The notes: generated from the sequence alone by a model not told the origin. A stretch of 64,000 nucleotides of DNA from Desulfocapsaceae bacterium (GCA_031292275.1 JARLHL010000114.1:1-64000); one strand, 5' to 3'; shown: positions 26,320 through 36,090, counted from the stretch's first letter. Program-made: numbers and translations.

Positions 26320-27687
26320 TCAAGTACGGAACTTCTGGGTTGTCTTTGCCGAATCATCAGCCAATTGCCGTATCGTCTCCGAGGTTTCGGAGATCGCGCC
26401 GATCGCCTCGTCGACCTCAACAGTGGCTTCAGTAACGGTATTTGCCATCTTAGCCATCTCATCGGCATAGACGGATGCCTTGGAAACCTTCTCGTTGGAA
26501 TAGACCAACTTCTCCGATGCAGCGGAAAGTGACAGGGCAATCTCTTTAACGGTGGCCGACTGTTCTTCCACGGCGCTGGCGATTGTAGAGACGACATCAC
26601 TGTTCTGGGAGACGATTTCGGCCGCCTCCTTAATACCTGCGATCGTACTTTTCGTCACGGTCTGGACATGATCAATACGGCTTTGGATCTCGGTTGCAGC
26701 ACTGGCGGTCTGCTTGGCCAGCTCCTTGATTTCATTGGCAACCACGGCAAACCCCTTGCCTGCCTCACCAGCCCTGGCCGCCTCTATGGTGGCATTAAGG
26801 GCAAGGAGATTCACCTGGTCGGAGATTGCGGTTATAGTCTCCGTGACCTTGCTGATGTCTTCACCCGCCTGCCCCAGCTCGGTAACCTCCCCTTCGAGTT
26901 GTTCCATCTTTTTCTTGGTATTTTCGGTATTCATATGCGCCCGCCCCGACGTCTCCGAGATCTCCGTCACCGTGGTGGTCAAGTCTTCGATGGCCATGGT
27001 CACCGTCTGAATGTTTCCGGTGGATTCCTCCATTATCGCAGATATTTCCCGCATGTCTGCGCTCATATACCCGGCAGACCGGAAGACAGTTTCAGAGATG
27101 GTCTTAGATGAAGACGCCTTTTCCCGAATCTTGACGATCAGGGCATGAATAGACTTGACGGCGGCATGCAACGTATCCGCATCATGCTGCAAAGTCTTGA
27201 TCATCCCCCGGAGATTTTCCAGAAAGGTATTGAAATACTGAGAGACCTTACCGGTTTCGTCATTTCCGGTGACAGTGAGTCTCTGGGTCAGATCCGCGTC
27301 TCCCGAACTGATGTTTTCCAAGCGGGCGGCCATTCTCTGCACCGGCCTGCCGATAAGACTGGAAATGATCATGGCGCCGATCGTCGCCATGATGATCACC
27401 GCCACAACGATGGTAATAAAGAGCATTCCTATATCATGAATTTTTTCATCGGCCTTGGCCGAGATATCCCGCAATATCCTTTCAGTGTTTTTATCCCCCG
27501 CAGCAATTTTGTTTTCCTGCTGGATTTTTTCGACGACCTGAGCAAAGTCGTTTATTGATGTATTTTTGTAGTCATTCAAGACATATAAAGCAATAAAGGT
27601 CATTACCAGGCCAAAGGCGATCGTCGAAGGAATAATAAATCCTGATATTTTTATCCTGATTGATACATCTTTGAAAAACTGCAGCAT
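26320..27687 (-). CDS. Methyl-accepting chemotaxis protein
   Basis: A 455-residue chemoreceptor. Two membrane spans (about residues 12-35, [20 protein letters not shown], and about 95-120, [20 protein letters not shown]) enclose a short periplasmic sensor of about 60 residues; HAMP (about 120-175, [20 protein letters not shown]), then a long coiled-coil signalling domain with the conserved hairpin tip [19 protein letters not shown]. There is no CheR-docking pentapeptide at the C terminus. AGGAGGAACGTCAT fixes the start at 27687. No che genes are nearby, so it is an orphan receptor feeding a distant array. Confidence 0.92.
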   Translation of the reverse strand: MLQFFKDVSIRIKISGFIIPSTIAFGLVMTFIALYVLNDYKNTSINDFAQVVEKIQQENKIAAGDKNTERILRDISAKADEKIHDIGMLFITIVVAVIIMATIGAMIISSLIGRPVQRMAARLENISSGDADLTQRLTVTGNDETGKVSQYFNTFLENLRGMIKTLQHDADTLHAAVKSIHALIVKIREKASSSKTISETVFRSAGYMSADMREISAIMEESTGNIQTVTMAIEDLTTTVTEISETSGRAHMNTENTKKKMEQLEGEVTELGQAGEDISKVTETITAISDQVNLLALNATIEAARAGEAGKGFAVVANEIKELAKQTASAATEIQSRIDHVQTVTKSTIAGIKEAAEIVSQNSDVVSTIASAVEEQSATVKEIALSLSAASEKLVYSNEKVSKASVYADEMAKMANTVTEATVEVDEAIGAISETSETIRQLADDSAKTTQKFRT

Positions 27688-28333
27688 ATGACGTTCCTCC
27701 TGTTTCTCTATTTTCATCTCCCTCCGACAATCAGGGCTTGGCATAAAATCTCCCTGAAACTCCGTGCAAAAGGACAGCATTCACGCAAGAATAGCAATCA
27801 AAATTCATCCCGTCAGCAGCCCGCGGCCTCTGTCCTGACAACAAGAAAGGGTAGCAGCAAATCGTCTACCCCTTGAAATCATGAATAACCGTTAAATAAC
27901 ACCAAAAAGTCGGGATAAAATGAAAAATAAATCTCTTTTTGACCCAAGCCCGCCCGCCTCCTCTGCCGGCAAAGATTCAATAAAGAGAAGACCGATCATA
28001 GGATCAGGATTTTATGCAAAAACTGCTGCGATAAGGAGGGGAATGAAGGCCCTTCCAAATCCGCGTCCTCCTCCCTACGCCCTTATTATCTTGAAAAGCC
28101 GACAGAAAACGTCTACTATTGGCACCGTTGAGGCCTCTGCAATTCCTCAACGGGCGGTATTCCCGGAGCCCCATTGCGAATCGGCTCGTCTGCAGGACAC
28201 CGTCAGCCTTTCCCTGAAAGCCTCCTCAGAAACCGGGCTCCTGCCGTAAAAGAGAGAAAAGCTTTCAGAATGTATTGCGACGGGTCGGTCCGGTCCTGCC
28301 ATGCTGGTTTAACAATCAACACACGCATCTGAT
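27688..28333. other. intergenic region with one repeat copy
   Basis: About 650 bp between the divergent chemoreceptor and kinase genes. An open frame at 27920-28249 lacks a ribosome site and has Pro/Ser/Arg-rich random composition. The only recognisable content is a minus-strand copy of the dispersed element at 28214-28308, next to the kinase start. Confidence 0.5.
28214..28308 (-). repeat. Dispersed ~95-bp intergenic element, copy G (inverted)
   Basis: Read on the minus strand it begins ACCAGCATGGCAGGACCGGA, then CCGACCCGTCGCAATACA and CTGAAAGCTTTTC, and closes with GGAGGCTTTCAG. CTGAAAGC (28214-28221) and GCTTTCAG (28261-28268) are a perfect 8-bp inverted repeat corresponding to the ATGAAAG...CTTTCAT pairs of copies B and D. 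It lies 25 bp upstream of the kinase gene. Confidence 0.6.
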
Positions 28334-29773
28334 ATGAAATTTATCCCCAGTACTATTCGTGTTCAGATCATGATGGCATTTTCGGGGTGCTTTCTTTTCA
28401 TGGCAGTTATCATTGCCGTTAATTATCACAATTTCAGCAGGTTATCTGGTTCACTATGGTTCTTCGAACTGGCCGGAGAGCTGAACAGCACTATCCTTGA
28501 GATGAGACGATATGAGAAAAATTATTTTCTCTTTCGCCAGGATTTCAATTTCGAAGAAAACGTGACTTATACCAATCGGCTGATGATGACGCTGAAGCGG
28601 GAGCAGGACAGCCTCGTTTCTGCGATCGGTCGGGAAAATTACGATCATTTTCTCAAGGATGTGGAAAATTATACCGTTCTAATGCTGAGGCTGCACCAGC
28701 AGGAATGCGATGCCGACGGCTGCACCGACATCAAGGCCCTGATCCGCGGCGCTGGCCAAAATCTGCTGTCTCTTGCCGATCAATTCGTAGTGGCGGAGAA
28801 ACGGGACGCCGATCGCCTGCTGAAACAGATGATCCCGATGCCGCTGATCAGCCTGATGAGCCTGCTGGTCCTGCTGGTTTTCATCATCCTGCTGATCGCC
28901 GAAAAGGTTATCCGTCCCCTGGCCCGGATCACCCGGGAGTCGGAGGCCGTCGCCCAGGGGGCCTTTCAGAGGATCACCCCCTATGGCGATACCGGCAATG
29001 AGATCAATGCCCTGGTCAATGCCCTGAACCGGATGATGGCGGAGTTGGAAAAGCGGCAGGAGCAGCTGGTTCAGTCCCGCAAGATCGCCTCCATCGGCAC
29101 CCTGACCGCCGGAATCGCCCATGAAATCAACAACCCGGTAAACAATATCTCCCTGATCCTGGAGTCCCTGATTGAAGACGGGGAGACCATGACCGGAGAG
29201 GAGAGGAGCAGGACCTACAGGGAGGCCCTGGAACAGGCAGACAGGACCAGTGAGATCGTCAAGAATCTTCTTGAATTTTCCCGGGCCAGCAAGCCGATTC
29301 TCGGGGCAGTGGATCTGGTATCGGTTGTGGACAAAACCGCCAGCCTCCTGAATAATGAGATGAACCTCCACAAGGTGAAGTTCACCAGGGAAGTCGAGAC
29401 CGCCCAGCCTGACATTTACTTCGACAAAGGCGGGTTGCAGCAGGTCCTGCTCAACCTGTTCATGAACAGCATCCATGCCATGTCCGGAGGCGGCGAACTC
29501 CGGGTGATCATAGGGCCCTCCGAGAGGAAAAACGAATGCAGGATTGATGTTATTGATAACGGCCCCGGGATTCCCCCCGAGAATATCGAACAGATATTCG
29601 ACCCCTTTTTCACCACCAAAAAGGAGGGGATCGGTACCGGTCTCGGGCTGTCAGTGAGCTACAATATCATCAAGAAAAATGGAGGCCGGATGAAGGTGGA
29701 AAGCCAGCCCGGTCATGGGGCACGCTTCACGCTGTACCTGCCGCAGACGAAGAATGTGATCATTGAAGGATGA
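28334..29773 (+). CDS. Membrane sensor histidine kinase (NtrB-type)
   Basis: A 479-residue kinase: membrane span about residues 12-30, periplasmic sensor about 31-165 (helical, with [18 protein letters not shown]), second span about 167-192 ([20 protein letters not shown]), HAMP about 190-245, H-box [20 protein letters not shown] (about 258), HATPase with [21 protein letters not shown] and [18 protein letters not shown]. The stop is 3 nt from the NtrC-type regulator, so they are a two-component pair. The start lacks a clear ribosome site. Located directly before a sigma-54-controlled operon encoding a stress protein and TSUP transporter, which is its likely output (inference). Confidence 0.9.
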   Translation: MKFIPSTIRVQIMMAFSGCFLFMAVIIAVNYHNFSRLSGSLWFFELAGELNSTILEMRRYEKNYFLFRQDFNFEENVTYTNRLMMTLKREQDSLVSAIGRENYDHFLKDVENYTVLMLRLHQQECDADGCTDIKALIRGAGQNLLSLADQFVVAEKRDADRLLKQMIPMPLISLMSLLVLLVFIILLIAEKVIRPLARITRESEAVAQGAFQRITPYGDTGNEINALVNALNRMMAELEKRQEQLVQSRKIASIGTLTAGIAHEINNPVNNISLILESLIEDGETMTGEERSRTYREALEQADRTSEIVKNLLEFSRASKPILGAVDLVSVVDKTASLLNNEMNLHKVKFTREVETAQPDIYFDKGGLQQVLLNLFMNSIHAMSGGGELRVIIGPSERKNECRIDVIDNGPGIPPENIEQIFDPFFTTKKEGIGTGLGLSVSYNIIKKNGGRMKVESQPGHGARFTLYLPQTKNVIIEG

Positions 29774-29776
29774 TAA

Positions 29777-31123
29777 ATGGACCGTTTCCGCATTGCCATT
29801 GTTGACGATGAGCCGCTGGTCTGCCGCGAGGTCAAACGGTGCCTTTCCAAAGAGCCGTATATTATTGAAACATTCCCCAACGGGGAATCGGTCATCAAGA
29901 GGATGGAGGAGTTTCAATTTGATCTGGTCCTCTGCGACCTGAACCTCCCCGGGGTAAACGGCCTCGATGTCCTGAAGTTCGTGCGCAAACACTATCCCCA
30001 GAGCGAAATAATCCTGATCACCGCCTACAGTTCAGTGGATACCGCCATCGATGCAATCCGGGCCGGTGCCTTTCACTATGTAACGAAACCTGTCAGGTTT
30101 GCCGAGCTTCGGGTCCTGGTCAAACGGGCCCTGGATAAGGTGCTGCTGGTCCGGGAAAAGGAAGCCCTGAAGGAGGCGCTCTTTTCCCAGAAACGTCCGG
30201 CCGAGATCATCAGCAACAGCAAGATCATGTTTGAGGTCTTTCAGCTCATTGACAAGGTCGGACCTCTGGACTGCAATGTCCTCATCTACGGTGAGAGCGG
30301 AACGGGCAAGGAGATGGTCGCCCAGGCCCTGCACCAACGGAGTTCCCGCCGCAATCAATCCTTCGTGTCATTCAACTGCGGCGGCTTTTCGGAAGAGCTG
30401 ATCACCAACGAGCTCTTCGGCCATGAAAAGGGTGCCTTCACCGGGGCCAACGAGACCAAGGTCGGCCTGCTTGAGGCCGCCAACAAAGGCACTATCTTTC
30501 TCGATGAAATCAGTGAGATGCCCGCCAGCATGCAGGTAAAGCTGCTGCGTTTCGTCGAAGAGCGTTTTCTGCTGCGGGTCGGCGGCATCAGACAGATCCC
30601 CGTGGATGTCCGATTGATCGCCGCCAGCAACCAGGATCTCAAGGGACTGGTTAAAGCCGGCTCCTTCAGAGAAGATCTTTTCTACCGACTCAATGTGGTC
30701 CTGATCAACCTGCCGCCGCTGCGTACCAGACCGGAGGATATCCCGCTTTTGATCCGCCACTTTCTGACAAAATACAGCCGGGCCTTCGGCAAAGAGGTCA
30801 AACATGTCTCCACCGAGGTTCTGGATATCCTTACCCATTACCCCTTTCCAGGCAATGTCAGAGAGTTGGAAAACATCATCGAAAGGGCGGTTGCACTCTC
30901 CGACGACTCTGAGATTTCCGCAGGTGACCTGCCCTCGGATCTCCAGGAACTCTCCATCAGCACCATAGACCCCCAATCCTGGCTCTCTCTGGAAGAGAAG
31001 GAAAAGCTGTATATCCAGGAAGTCCTGGCCAAGACTAATCATCGTAAAAACATCGCCGCCGATATCCTGGGCCTGCCCAGGACCTCGCTCTGGCGGAAGA
31101 TGAAACGCTATGGCCTCTCATAA
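29777..31123 (+). CDS. Sigma-54-dependent response regulator (NtrC family)
   Basis: A 448-residue activator. Receiver about residues 4-118 (Asp in FDLVLCDLNLPGVNG), AAA+ about 140-370 with Walker A GESGTGKE, intact GAFTGA, Walker B IFLDEISEMP and FREDLFYRLN, then Fis-type HTH (HRKNIAADILGLPRTSLWRKM). AAGGATGATAA provides the ribosome site. Downstream lie a perfect palindrome and a TGGCAC-N5-TTGT promoter ahead of the usp-cytidylate kinase-like-TSUP operon, the natural candidate target. Confidence 0.92.
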   Translation: MDRFRIAIVDDEPLVCREVKRCLSKEPYIIETFPNGESVIKRMEEFQFDLVLCDLNLPGVNGLDVLKFVRKHYPQSEIILITAYSSVDTAIDAIRAGAFHYVTKPVRFAELRVLVKRALDKVLLVREKEALKEALFSQKRPAEIISNSKIMFEVFQLIDKVGPLDCNVLIYGESGTGKEMVAQALHQRSSRRNQSFVSFNCGGFSEELITNELFGHEKGAFTGANETKVGLLEAANKGTIFLDEISEMPASMQVKLLRFVEERFLLRVGGIRQIPVDVRLIAASNQDLKGLVKAGSFREDLFYRLNVVLINLPPLRTRPEDIPLLIRHFLTKYSRAFGKEVKHVSTEVLDILTHYPFPGNVRELENIIERAVALSDDSEISAGDLPSDLQELSISTIDPQSWLSLEEKEKLYIQEVLAKTNHRKNIAADILGLPRTSLWRKMKRYGLS

Positions 31124-31411
31124 GCCCGCCGCCGGGAGTTCGTACCGCCTGCCGGAGGTCCCTGGAAGGGCGGCAGGCCCTGGATTTTCCCGGTATAGAC
31201 CTTAAAGGATTCACGGCCCCTCGCCTCCTAGACGCCACCTGCCGGGACCGGGCCTGGACGCCGCCCCGAGATTTGACCGGCTTGTAACACCTCCTTTTCT
31301 CGATAGCCGCAGGGCGGGGACGCGCCTCCCTCCTGCACCGCCTCTTTGAAAATAATTCGGCTGATTGCCAATTTATCCCCCCTCTCTCTTGCCCTGCATT
31401 TTTTCCGCCAT

Positions 31412-31434
31412 AAGAGTTTCATTCTGAAACTCTT
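31412..31434. promoter_or_regulatory. Perfect palindrome, likely enhancer site for NtrC-type regulator
   Basis: AAGAGTTTCA (31412-31421), 3-bp centre, TGAAACTCTT (31425-31434): perfect 10-bp inverted repeat centred about 155 bp upstream of the -24 element. A half-site-like CTGAAACCTCT occurs near 31504. Position and symmetry suit a dimeric sigma-54 activator, probably that encoded immediately upstream. Confidence 0.65.
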
Positions 31435-31576
31435 CTCTCAATATACTGAATTATAAGAACTTATTCATCAAATGCAATCCCGCGAAATGCGTTATGTCCC
31501 AATCTGAAACCTCTAGCACCCAAAAAAACAGAGGGAACAACTCACATGATAGCGATATTATTACATAACACCATAG

Positions 31577-31591
31577 TGGCACAATATTTGT
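31577..31591 (+). promoter_or_regulatory. Sigma-54 promoter of the usp-TSUP operon
   Basis: TGGCAC (31577-31582), spacer AATAT, TTGT (31588-31591); consensus except the last C. The transcript would start about 12 bp later, about 30 bp ahead of the ATG at 31632. The rest of the 31124-31631 gap contains the palindrome above and an otherwise AT-rich leader, with no gene. Confidence 0.75.
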
Positions 31592-31631
31592 AACGTGAGG
31601 CACAGCCATATTAAACCGGGAGAAGAGCAGC

Positions 31632-32030
31632 ATGCATCAACAGAGGATTCTCGTTCTGGTCGGAGTCTCCGCTAAGGATCTCAAGGGCGTACACTATACC
31701 CTGGCTCTGGCCGAAAGAATTACTACCAAGGTGTTCATTGTCCAGCAGTCCAAAGGAGAAGGGGAACTCGAACCGCATTCTGTCTGGCTGGAGGAAGCCC
31801 TGCACGACCTGATCAGCAGTGCGCGCCTGGCCGGGTTGGATGTGACCCACCTCGTCACCACTGGTGATACAGCAGGGAAGATCATCTCCCTGGTCAAATC
31901 TGAGGGTATTACTTTATTGGTTTTGGGCGTTGACGACGGAGATTATGAAAATTTCATCCTGCAGATGAAACCTCATCTTCCCTGCCAGATCGTCCAAGTT
32001 AAAGAGAAGGATCATATTAGTTACCTATAA
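31632..32030 (+). CDS. Universal stress-like protein
   Basis: A 132-residue protein with the alpha/beta fold of the UspA family: first strand ILVLVGVSAKDLKGVHYTLALAE, and a C-terminal LLVLGVDDGDYENF in place of the usual GSxxxG nucleotide loop. The ATP-binding G-2x-G-9x-G-S/T motif is not intact, so nucleotide binding is doubtful. First gene of a four-gene operon behind a sigma-54 promoter; ribosome site GGGAGAAG. Likely cytoplasmic helper or sensor for the transporter encoded downstream (inference). Confidence 0.75.
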   Translation: MHQQRILVLVGVSAKDLKGVHYTLALAERITTKVFIVQQSKGEGELEPHSVWLEEALHDLISSARLAGLDVTHLVTTGDTAGKIISLVKSEGITLLVLGVDDGDYENFILQMKPHLPCQIVQVKEKDHISYL

Positions 32031-32044
32031 GGAAGGTGTAACAC

Positions 32045-33559
32045 ATGGCAATTGTAATGATCTCAAGTTTGTATCAAAGCGGCCGCAAGGAATTGGCCGA
32101 AGCGTTGGCCAAAAAGACAAACTGGCCGCTGCTGAGTCGTGAGGAATTGGTCGACCGTGCGCGCGAACAAGGCATTAAGATCGGCCGCCTTGAAGTCGCC
32201 ATGATTAAGACCCCGAATCAGTCCGAGAAGCTTGCACATGAAAAGGATCTCTACCTGGCATTTCTGACCGCGACCCTGTGCGAAAAGGCCCGTGAAGGCA
32301 GTTTTATTTACTACGGGCGCGGCGGCCATCTGCTGCTGCCGGGCGTGAGTCATCGGCTCCGAGTAGGTCTGTCCACACCCCAGGAGGTCAGGGTTGACCG
32401 AACCGCCCAGGCACTGGGCTTGAGTCCGGACAAGGCAGTTGGCTACCTCAAGGAGATCGATGAGGATTTTGAAAAATGGATCCGTTTTATCCATAAGGTT
32501 GACAGCCGTGATGCGAAAAACTTTGATGCTGTTTTCAATCTGGAAAACATCGGCTTATCCAATGCGGCGGAGATACTCTGCCATATGGCTGGGATGCCGG
32601 AATTTCAGCCGACAGCCGCCAGCAACAGGATGGTTGAGAATCTCTGGCTGGCAGCCCAGTCCAAACTGCGTCTTGCCTTAGATGAACGCACAGCTGCCGC
32701 AGACTTGCAGGTTCAGGCGGATAATGGTGTTGTCACGGTAACCTATCCGCCTCAACAGTCACAGTTCCGCACGAATATCCCGGAAGTCCTTGCCGAGCTC
32801 AAAGGCTGTCATGAAATCCAGTGCACCATGGCTGAGACCAATATCCTCTGGATTCAGGAACGCTTTGATCCCCAGGCCGAGAACTACCAGCAGATTATCC
32901 AGTTGGCCCAGCGCTGGGGAGCAGCCGTAGAGTTGATGCGTCTCATTCCGCCGGATGAGGGAGCCGGTGATGCAGCCGGGACAGATATCGACACCGACAG
33001 GGCCTTCAGCAGGAAAAATGCGGTCTACACCGGCGGCGTCGAAGACGACGACCCGCAGACCATCTATAACGATGGCGGCCTGATCCGGACCAAGGAGGAT
33101 CTGCTTGGCCAGGGACGTTTCGGCGGCCAGCATACCGTCTGCGGAGGCTATGCCAGCATCCTGGAAAGGATCCAGGGAAACGGCAACTACACCCTGGTGG
33201 TTATCGGCGACATGTTTCTGTCCAAGGGCCATTCAGCCCGGACACGCCAGACCAGGGAACTGGCGCTGAATATCCGGGACCGACTGAAGGCCCCGGTTAT
33301 AACCGCCGATGAAATGAAATCGCGGCTGCTGTTCGGGAAAAAACAGGGTCTGCAGATGGTGGGCTTCATGGCTGTGGTGCTGTTTCTCTTTGGAACAGTC
33401 TTCACCCACCAGGATCTCCTGTTCAGTTTCCTGAGCGGCCCTCTCCATCAGAGCCACAAGTGGTTCTCGCCGGTGGCCCTCTTCCTCTTCATTCCTCTTC
33501 TGGCCTATCTCTGGGGAACGGTGACGGGATTAGCCCTTAAAATAATAAATATCGATTAA
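32045..33559 (+). CDS. Cytidylate kinase-like protein with two C-terminal membrane spans
   Basis: A 504-residue protein. Residues 1-190 resemble the cytidylate kinase-like family (Cytidylate_kin2): WPLLSREELVDRAREQGI, SFIYYGRGGHLLLPGVSH, RVDRTAQALGLSP. The P-loop position reads SSLYQSGRKELAEALA, lacking the GxGxGK signature. A middle region (about 215-300, VVTVTYPPQQSQFRTNI) is unassigned. Another domain (about 340-430, YTLVVIGDMFLSKGHSARTR) has USP-like strand order, and two hydrophobic segments end the protein (about 445-462, LQMVGFMAVVLFLFGTVF; about 480-500). AGGAAGGTGTAACAC precedes the ATG. The chain is therefore membrane-tethered and probably regulatory, not a housekeeping CMP kinase. 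It is 14 nt from usp and followed by the TSUP transporter. Confidence 0.75.
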   Translation: MAIVMISSLYQSGRKELAEALAKKTNWPLLSREELVDRAREQGIKIGRLEVAMIKTPNQSEKLAHEKDLYLAFLTATLCEKAREGSFIYYGRGGHLLLPGVSHRLRVGLSTPQEVRVDRTAQALGLSPDKAVGYLKEIDEDFEKWIRFIHKVDSRDAKNFDAVFNLENIGLSNAAEILCHMAGMPEFQPTAASNRMVENLWLAAQSKLRLALDERTAAADLQVQADNGVVTVTYPPQQSQFRTNIPEVLAELKGCHEIQCTMAETNILWIQERFDPQAENYQQIIQLAQRWGAAVELMRLIPPDEGAGDAAGTDIDTDRAFSRKNAVYTGGVEDDDPQTIYNDGGLIRTKEDLLGQGRFGGQHTVCGGYASILERIQGNGNYTLVVIGDMFLSKGHSARTRQTRELALNIRDRLKAPVITADEMKSRLLFGKKQGLQMVGFMAVVLFLFGTVFTHQDLLFSFLSGPLHQSHKWFSPVALFLFIPLLAYLWGTVTGLALKIINID

Positions 33560-33584
33560 TTTCAAGAGTCCGGAGGTAGTGAGC

Positions 33585-34721
33585 ATGCACGAATTATTAG
33601 CGATTAATTATATTGACATAAATGTTTCGATTGCCCTGCAGGTCATCCTGCTCGGCTTCATTGGCGGGATTCTCAGCGGCTTTATCGGCAGTGGCGGGGC
33701 CTTCTTCATGACCCCCGGAATGATGAATCTGGGGGTAGACGGCGTCGCCGCCGTTGCCAGCAATATTGCCCACAAGTTCGGCAAGGCCATGGTAGGGGCC
33801 AAAAAACATGCTGCTGCCGGCAACGTTGACCAGAAGCTCGCAGCCTATATGCTGGCCACGGCCCTGGCAGGGGTTCAGGTCGCGGTATGGATCAACGCTT
33901 TTCTGTTCAAGGGAGGGGGGGATAGCGGAGAAGGCCATGGGGCACCGAAGGGGGCTGGCGCCAATCTCTATATCAGCCTTGTCTTCGCAACCATCCTCTC
34001 GGTAGTTGCCATTTCCATGCTGCGCGACATCATCAAGTCCAGCAAAAATGGCGAGGACGGCGCAGGCCCATCCATGAAGATTGCCAACTTCCTGGCAAAA
34101 CTCAACATCCCTCCGGTAATCAACTTCCCCGTTTCAGATACAAAGGTAAGCCTCTGGGTCCTGCTGATCGTAGGCGTGGCCACAGGCTACCTGGCAGGAA
34201 CCATCGGTGTGGGTGGTTTCATAGGAGTACCGTGCATGATCTACGTCTTCGGCGTCCCCACGGCTGTCGCAACCGGAACAGAACTGTATCTGGCACTTTT
34301 TATGGGTGGATTCGGCGCAATCAGTTACGCACTGCAAGGCTTCGTTGATCTCCGCATGACCATGCTCCTCTACGTCGGTTCCCTGATCGGCGTTCATCTT
34401 GGCGTCTATGGCGTCAAGGTCGTTAACGAAAAATATATCCGCATGGTCACTTGCCTGATCATCCTCCTCTGCGTGGTCAGCCGGATTGTTGCTATACCTA
34501 TTTATTTGCGACAGCTTGGATTCATCGATATGAATCCTGCCTGGGATATTTATTTCAATTCAGCGAGCAAATTTTTCCTCTTTGCCAGCGGAATAACGGG
34601 AGCGCTGGTGATTCTGATGAAAGTAATTCAGGCCTACCGCCACAGAAGAAAGATTCAGCAAACGCTCCTGGTGGTCCGAGAACCGGGGCTCCAACAGGCT
34701 GAGACGGCTGAGGCCGCCTAA
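33585..34721 (+). CDS. TauE/SafE (TSUP) family membrane transporter
   Basis: A 378-residue polytopic protein. The duplicated TSUP signature is seen as GFIGGILSGFIGSGGAFFMTP (first 20 residues of it near position 28) and VATGYLAGTIGVGGFIGVP (near 205), separated by an unusually long Gly/His-rich hydrophilic loop (about 110-130) and further spans. The family exports or imports small organosulfur or sulfite-type anions. GGAGG lies 8 nt before the ATG at 33585; a GTG two codons earlier is too close. In sulfur-metabolising anaerobes such a carrier could move sulfite, thiosulfate or a sulfonate; the sequence does not decide. The operon ends with a single receiver 59 bp further on. Confidence 0.88.
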   Translation: MHELLAINYIDINVSIALQVILLGFIGGILSGFIGSGGAFFMTPGMMNLGVDGVAAVASNIAHKFGKAMVGAKKHAAAGNVDQKLAAYMLATALAGVQVAVWINAFLFKGGGDSGEGHGAPKGAGANLYISLVFATILSVVAISMLRDIIKSSKNGEDGAGPSMKIANFLAKLNIPPVINFPVSDTKVSLWVLLIVGVATGYLAGTIGVGGFIGVPCMIYVFGVPTAVATGTELYLALFMGGFGAISYALQGFVDLRMTMLLYVGSLIGVHLGVYGVKVVNEKYIRMVTCLIILLCVVSRIVAIPIYLRQLGFIDMNPAWDIYFNSASKFFLFASGITGALVILMKVIQAYRHRRKIQQTLLVVREPGLQQAETAEAA

Positions 34722-34780
34722 GCTCAACGGCAGAAAACGCTGCCCGGAAAGAAATCAGGCCTTAGGCCAAGGAGATAATC

Positions 34781-35179
34781 ATGGAAAATCATTGCGATAT
34801 TCTAATAGTAGACGACGAACCCATTGTCGGTCAGCGACTGAAGGCATTGCTGGAAAAGGAAGGCCATCGGGTGGAGGCCTTCATTGATTCCGCAGTCGCC
34901 CTGCAACGCCTGGATACGCAACACTTCGATATAGTAATCAGCGACATCCGGATGGGTGATATTGACGGCATCCAGCTGCTGGATCAGGTTCTGAAAAAGT
35001 TCCGCCACATTAAAGTGGTTCTGATCACCGGCTACGCCACCCTGGAACTGGCTCGGGAATCACTGGCGAAGGGTGCCTTCGACTTCATCGCCAAGCCGTT
35101 CAAACTCAATGAGATTCGAACGACAATCAAGAGGGCCATGGAATCAATCGTGTCCCAGCAATCCTCAGCAGTTCACTGA
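34781..35179 (+). CDS. Single-domain response regulator
   Basis: A 132-residue receiver-only protein. Acidic pair DDE near residues 11-13, phospho-acceptor Asp in FDIVISDIRMGDIDG (about 57), conserved Thr in LITGYA and Lys in FIAKPFKLNEI are all intact, with a short Ser/Gln-rich tail. AAGGAGATAATC is a strong ribosome site. As the last gene of the usp-TSUP operon it may report phosphorylation to the cytidylate kinase-like protein or act in a relay with one of the nearby kinases; no output domain is present. Confidence 0.88.
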   Translation: MENHCDILIVDDEPIVGQRLKALLEKEGHRVEAFIDSAVALQRLDTQHFDIVISDIRMGDIDGIQLLDQVLKKFRHIKVVLITGYATLELARESLAKGAFDFIAKPFKLNEIRTTIKRAMESIVSQQSSAVH

Positions 35180-35203
35180 GAGACGGCTGAAACGCTCAAA
35201 ATT

Positions 35204-35242
35204 CAAAGGATGAAAGCGATGCGTTTTCGCCTTCATCCTTTG
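35204..35242. terminator. Hairpin between convergent genes
   Basis: CAAAGGATGAA (35204-35214) pairs perfectly with TTCATCCTTTG (35232-35242), with inner GCGA/TCGC pairing. It lies between the receiver gene and the convergent acyltransferase gene and could end transcription from both, although the flanking T-run is weak. Confidence 0.6.
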
Positions 35243-35321
35243 TCCCCCATCACACCTTCCTGCCTGCAAGAAAGGCGATGCCCTCCCTGCGTCAGGGCAC
35301 AAGATCGGCCTTCCGGTCCGA

Positions 35322-36065
35322 TTACCTCTCAAAAAATGCAGCGAGTTCAGGCCGTCTTCTCCTCATCTCATCTTCCACTCGCCGTATGCAGGCCCCGTAA
35401 ATTCTGACCTTGCCATAGTAATCGATATACTCCGGAGCCAGGAGTTCAAAATAAACCCCATAGCGCTCCAGCATCCGGTAGAGTGAGTCTTCGAAAGTCG
35501 CAATCCAATGCGTTATGCCAAGATCATATCTACTGGAAAGATACATAATCTTGAACAGTTCAAGAATGACAGCAGAAAATCTCTTCCACTGGTCGCGGTT
35601 GTCCGTATTGATCTTAGCGCCGTGCAATCCATCTACGGCACAACTTCGATACTGTCTCGCAATGCAAAGACGTGAAATTTCGGCTGTGGACTCAAGGGGG
35701 AATTTTTGTCTCTCCAGCTTTTTCAGCAGGGAGGGACAATGCAGGACTGTCGGGAAGGACAGACGTTCAGACCATCTGACAAGACGGACTGTACCAATGA
35801 TTTCATTTTTGTTGCGGGCGTTGGAGGCCAGAAAATGCTCGGAGACAGCGTCATATTCGTCTCTCTCCAAATTGTCGGGATAATCGTCCGGATTGAGGAA
35901 TCGGGCCTCATGACAATACACCCTGTAACGGAGATTATAGAGGGCCATGTGCTCTTCGGAAGTCTTTTCCTGCGTGAGTCGCTTCCTTATGAGCAAAAGC
36001 GATCCGGGAGTGAAGAAGGCGTCTTGTATTGTATGGCGGGGAGATGTTTCAAAGGTGTTCGACAT
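35322..36065 (-). CDS. PEP-CTERM/exosortase-associated acyltransferase
   Basis: A 247-residue GNAT-fold protein of the N-acyl amino acid synthase-like group found with exosortase systems. Diagnostic parts: LYNLRYRVYCHEARFLNPDD (near residue 45), IIGTVRLVRW, and the core EISRLCIARQYR followed by LSSRYDLGITHWIATFED. These enzymes are autoinducer-synthase-like acyltransferases whose product in PEP-CTERM organisms is unproven. ATG at 36065 follows CAGGAATT; a longer frame to 36122 would begin inside repeat copy D and is rejected. Neighbour upstream is a PEP-CTERM protein, but no exosortase (EpsH/XrtA) gene is in the window. Cytoplasmic. Confidence 0.85.
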   Translation of the reverse strand: MSNTFETSPRHTIQDAFFTPGSLLLIRKRLTQEKTSEEHMALYNLRYRVYCHEARFLNPDDYPDNLERDEYDAVSEHFLASNARNKNEIIGTVRLVRWSERLSFPTVLHCPSLLKKLERQKFPLESTAEISRLCIARQYRSCAVDGLHGAKINTDNRDQWKRFSAVILELFKIMYLSSRYDLGITHWIATFEDSLYRMLERYGVYFELLAPEYIDYYGKVRIYGACIRRVEDEMRRRRPELAAFFER

Positions 36066-36090
36066 AATTCCTGTTCTCTCTTTCAGCAAA

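Noticed and set aside
27920-28249. A 109-codon open frame upstream of the kinase at 28334
   Set aside because: No ribosome site, Pro/Ser/Arg-rich random composition, and its 3' end lies in a copy of the dispersed repeat.
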